DNA from: Rhodospirillales bacterium
Lineage (GTDB): Bacteria; Pseudomonadota; Alphaproteobacteria; Reyranellales; Reyranellaceae
Direction: 5' to 3'
Assembly (NCBI GenBank): GCA_016185145.1
Contig: JACPOB010000035.1
Coordinates: forward strand, 1 to 60,742
DNA length: 60,742 bases
The notes under the pieces: model-generated
Database searches by the model: none
What the model saw: the letters and a program-made list of their open reading frames with translations, nothing else
What the model was told of the DNA's origin: nothing
Position numbers and translations under genes: made by a program
Shown: positions 59,406-60,742 of the stretch, piece after piece
Layout: each line of letters opens with the position of its first letter
How positions within the stretch are numbered: position 1 is the first letter of the stretch

Positions 59406-60324
59406 AGCGCCGGCAACCGTCGCCGCCGCTCAGCCGCGCAAGGCGCGCTCGATCTCGCCGGCGCTCGAAACCTGGCGTCGTTTCCGCCGCCATGTGCTGG
59501 CGGTGACCGGCGCCGCCGTTCTGCTCATCCTGGTGCTGGCCGTGCTGGTCGGGCCGCTGATCTGGCCGGTGGCGATCAACGACATCGACTTCGCTGCCAA
59601 GCTGGAGGGGCCCTCGCTCGCCCATCCGCTGGGCACCGACGATCTCGGTCAGGATCTGCTGGCCCGCATGATGTATGGCGGGCGCATCTCGCTCGCCGTC
59701 GGCTTCGCCGCCATGCTGGTGGCGCTGACCGTCGGCGTGATGGTCGGAGCCGTGGCCGGCATGGCGAGCGGCTGGGTCGACGCCGCGCTGATGTGGCTCA
59801 CCGATCTCTTCCTGGCGCTGCCGACGCTGCCGGTGCTGCTGCTGGTGATGTACCTGTTCCGCGACAGCGTGAAGAAGGTGATGGGCGTCGAGGGCGGCGC
59901 CTTCGTCCTCATCGTCGTGGTGATCGGCGCCTTGCGCTGGATGCCGGTGGCGCGCCTGGTGCGCGCCCAGTTCCTGTCGTTGCGCGAGAAGGAGTTCGTC
60001 GAGGCCGCCCGCGCGCTGGGTGCCTCCAAGATCCGGCAGGTGGTGCAGCACATCCTGCCCAATGCGCTGGGGCCCGTAATCGTCGTCGGCACCATCGACG
60101 TGGCGGCCGCCATCATCTTCGAATCGACCCTGTCGTTCCTCGGCCTCGGCTTCCCGTCCGACGTTCCGACCTGGGGCTCGATGCTGCGTGACGCCAAGGA
60201 CTATCTCGACATCGCCGCGCACTGGGCGCTGTTCCCGGGCGGCGCGATCTTCCTCACCGTGCTCGCCATCAACTTCATCGGCGACGGGCTGCGCGACGCC
60301 TTCGATCCGCGCCGCGTCCTCTAG
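59371..60324 (+). CDS. ABC transporter permease, DppC type
   Basis: The 317-residue protein has a polar N-terminal stretch, then six hydrophobic helices, [27 protein letters not shown] (DppC signature) and the EAA loop [24 protein letters not shown]. It forms the channel with the DppB-type subunit. ATG 59371 lies inside the previous gene. Confidence 0.94.
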   Translation: MAGSTPASLSAEAPATVAAAQPRKARSISPALETWRRFRRHVLAVTGAAVLLILVLAVLVGPLIWPVAINDIDFAAKLEGPSLAHPLGTDDLGQDLLARMMYGGRISLAVGFAAMLVALTVGVMVGAVAGMASGWVDAALMWLTDLFLALPTLPVLLLVMYLFRDSVKKVMGVEGGAFVLIVVVIGALRWMPVARLVRAQFLSLREKEFVEAARALGASKIRQVVQHILPNALGPVIVVGTIDVAAAIIFESTLSFLGLGFPSDVPTWGSMLRDAKDYLDIAAHWALFPGGAIFLTVLAINFIGDGLRDAFDPRRVL

Positions 60325-60338
60325 GAGCAAGCGCCAGC

Positions 60339-60742
60339 GTGCCAGACACCTTGTTGGATATCCGCGGTCTAAAAACCTGGTTCAAGACCGAGGATGGGAT
60401 GGTGCGCGCGGTCGACGGCGTCGACCTGCGCATCGATCGCGGCGAGACCATGGGCGTGGTGGGCGAATCGGGCTGCGGCAAGACCGTGACGGCGCGCTCC
60501 GTGCTGAAGCTCATCGACATGCCGCCGGGCCGCTTCGAGGCCGGGCAGATCCTGTGGCAGGGCAGGGACCTGATCCCGCTCGACCAGGACGAGATGAACA
60601 AGATCCGCGCCCGCGAGATCGCCATCATCTTCCAGGAGCCGATGACCTCGCTGAACCCGGTCTACACCGTGGGCGACCAGATCGCCGAGGTGATCGCGCT
60701 GCACCAGAAGCTGTCGCCCAAGCAGGCGATGGCCGGCGCCGC
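60339..60742 (+). CDS. ABC transporter ATP-binding protein, partial (DppD type)
   Basis: The visible part (about 134 residues from GTG 60339) reads [24 protein letters not shown], the Walker A GESGCGKT near residue 45, and the Q-loop [11 protein letters not shown] near 92. It is cut by the end of the window, so the signature motif and Walker B are not seen. It powers the two permeases upstream; the OppF-like partner, if any, lies beyond the edge. Confidence 0.93.
   Translation, partial: MPDTLLDIRGLKTWFKTEDGMVRAVDGVDLRIDRGETMGVVGESGCGKTVTARSVLKLIDMPPGRFEAGQILWQGRDLIPLDQDEMNKIRAREIAIIFQEPMTSLNPVYTVGDQIAEVIALHQKLSPKQAMAGA

Overview
The window is about 60.7 kb of GC-rich DNA, almost fully coding, with short intergenic gaps and many ATGA/GTGA-type overlaps. 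The gene families (TRAP and Tat-exported dipeptide-type transporters, IclR/LysR/AraC/TetR regulators, map-radC, PAS histidine kinases, PCu(A)C/TonB copper genes) and two families of palindromic intergenic repeats point to a metabolically versatile free-living Alphaproteobacterium of the Rhodospirillales/Hyphomicrobiales type (Reyranella- or Bradyrhizobium-like). This is inferred from gene style only: no rRNA or tRNA gene was seen.

Left part (0.3-10.9 kb): a CoA-dependent catabolic island. It holds a DctPQM TRAP importer, two paralogous thiolase-fold proteins, two paralogous DUF35 (rubredoxin-like zinc ribbon plus OB-fold) proteins, an acyl-CoA ligase, a crotonase and an alpha/beta hydrolase around one IclR regulator. 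The two divergent promoter regions share an identically spaced composite palindrome, which suggests one regulon. The thiolase paralogs do not share a nucleophilic cysteine, so the thiolase/DUF35 pairs may be retro-aldolases.

10.9-11.6 kb is a gene graveyard: a 3' radC fragment fused to a broken ParE and a frameshifted ParD. Directly after it, 11.6-18.4 kb is a Burkholderiales-style island: a LysR gene divergent from an amidohydrolase, a urocanase-like hydratase, a DUF917 protein, a glutathione transferase and a TctC/Bug receptor. The three enzymes match, in logic and family, a hydratase, a (S-methyl)thiohydantoin desulfurase and a hydantoinase, the route from (S-methyl)thiourocanate to N-carbamoyl-glutamate in ergothioneine breakdown.

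18.5-24 kb carries an MFS / small membrane protein / TauE / Rap1a-like operon (tauE frameshifted near its 3' end), an AraC regulator, a cupin and a class III cyclase. 24-34.7 kb holds radC-map, a CinA-like protein, an AbrB-family transporter, an amidase, an Asp/Glu racemase, a BASS-type transporter, a metalloprotease, MscS, a SnoaL-like protein and a creatininase. 34.8-44.7 kb is a mixture of small stress or signalling genes (PRC-barrel with a frameshift, two paralogous STAS-like proteins, a receiver domain, DUF3617), a luciferase-like oxidoreductase, an SGNH protein, a hybrid histidine kinase and topoisomerase IB.

44.8-48.1 kb is a three-gene uracil catabolism (URC) operon: RibA-like URC1, DUF1688 URC4 and uracil phosphoribosyltransferase, with palindromic repeats inserted in both gaps; one removes any normal start codon for the conserved N-terminus of URC4. 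48.6-53.4 kb is a minus-strand copper operon (DUF2946, TonB receptor, BNR-repeat protein, TlpA thioredoxin, PCu(A)C). The right end has a TetR/SDR pair with tandem operators, a Nudix/SDR pair, and a dipeptide-type ABC transporter that runs off the window.
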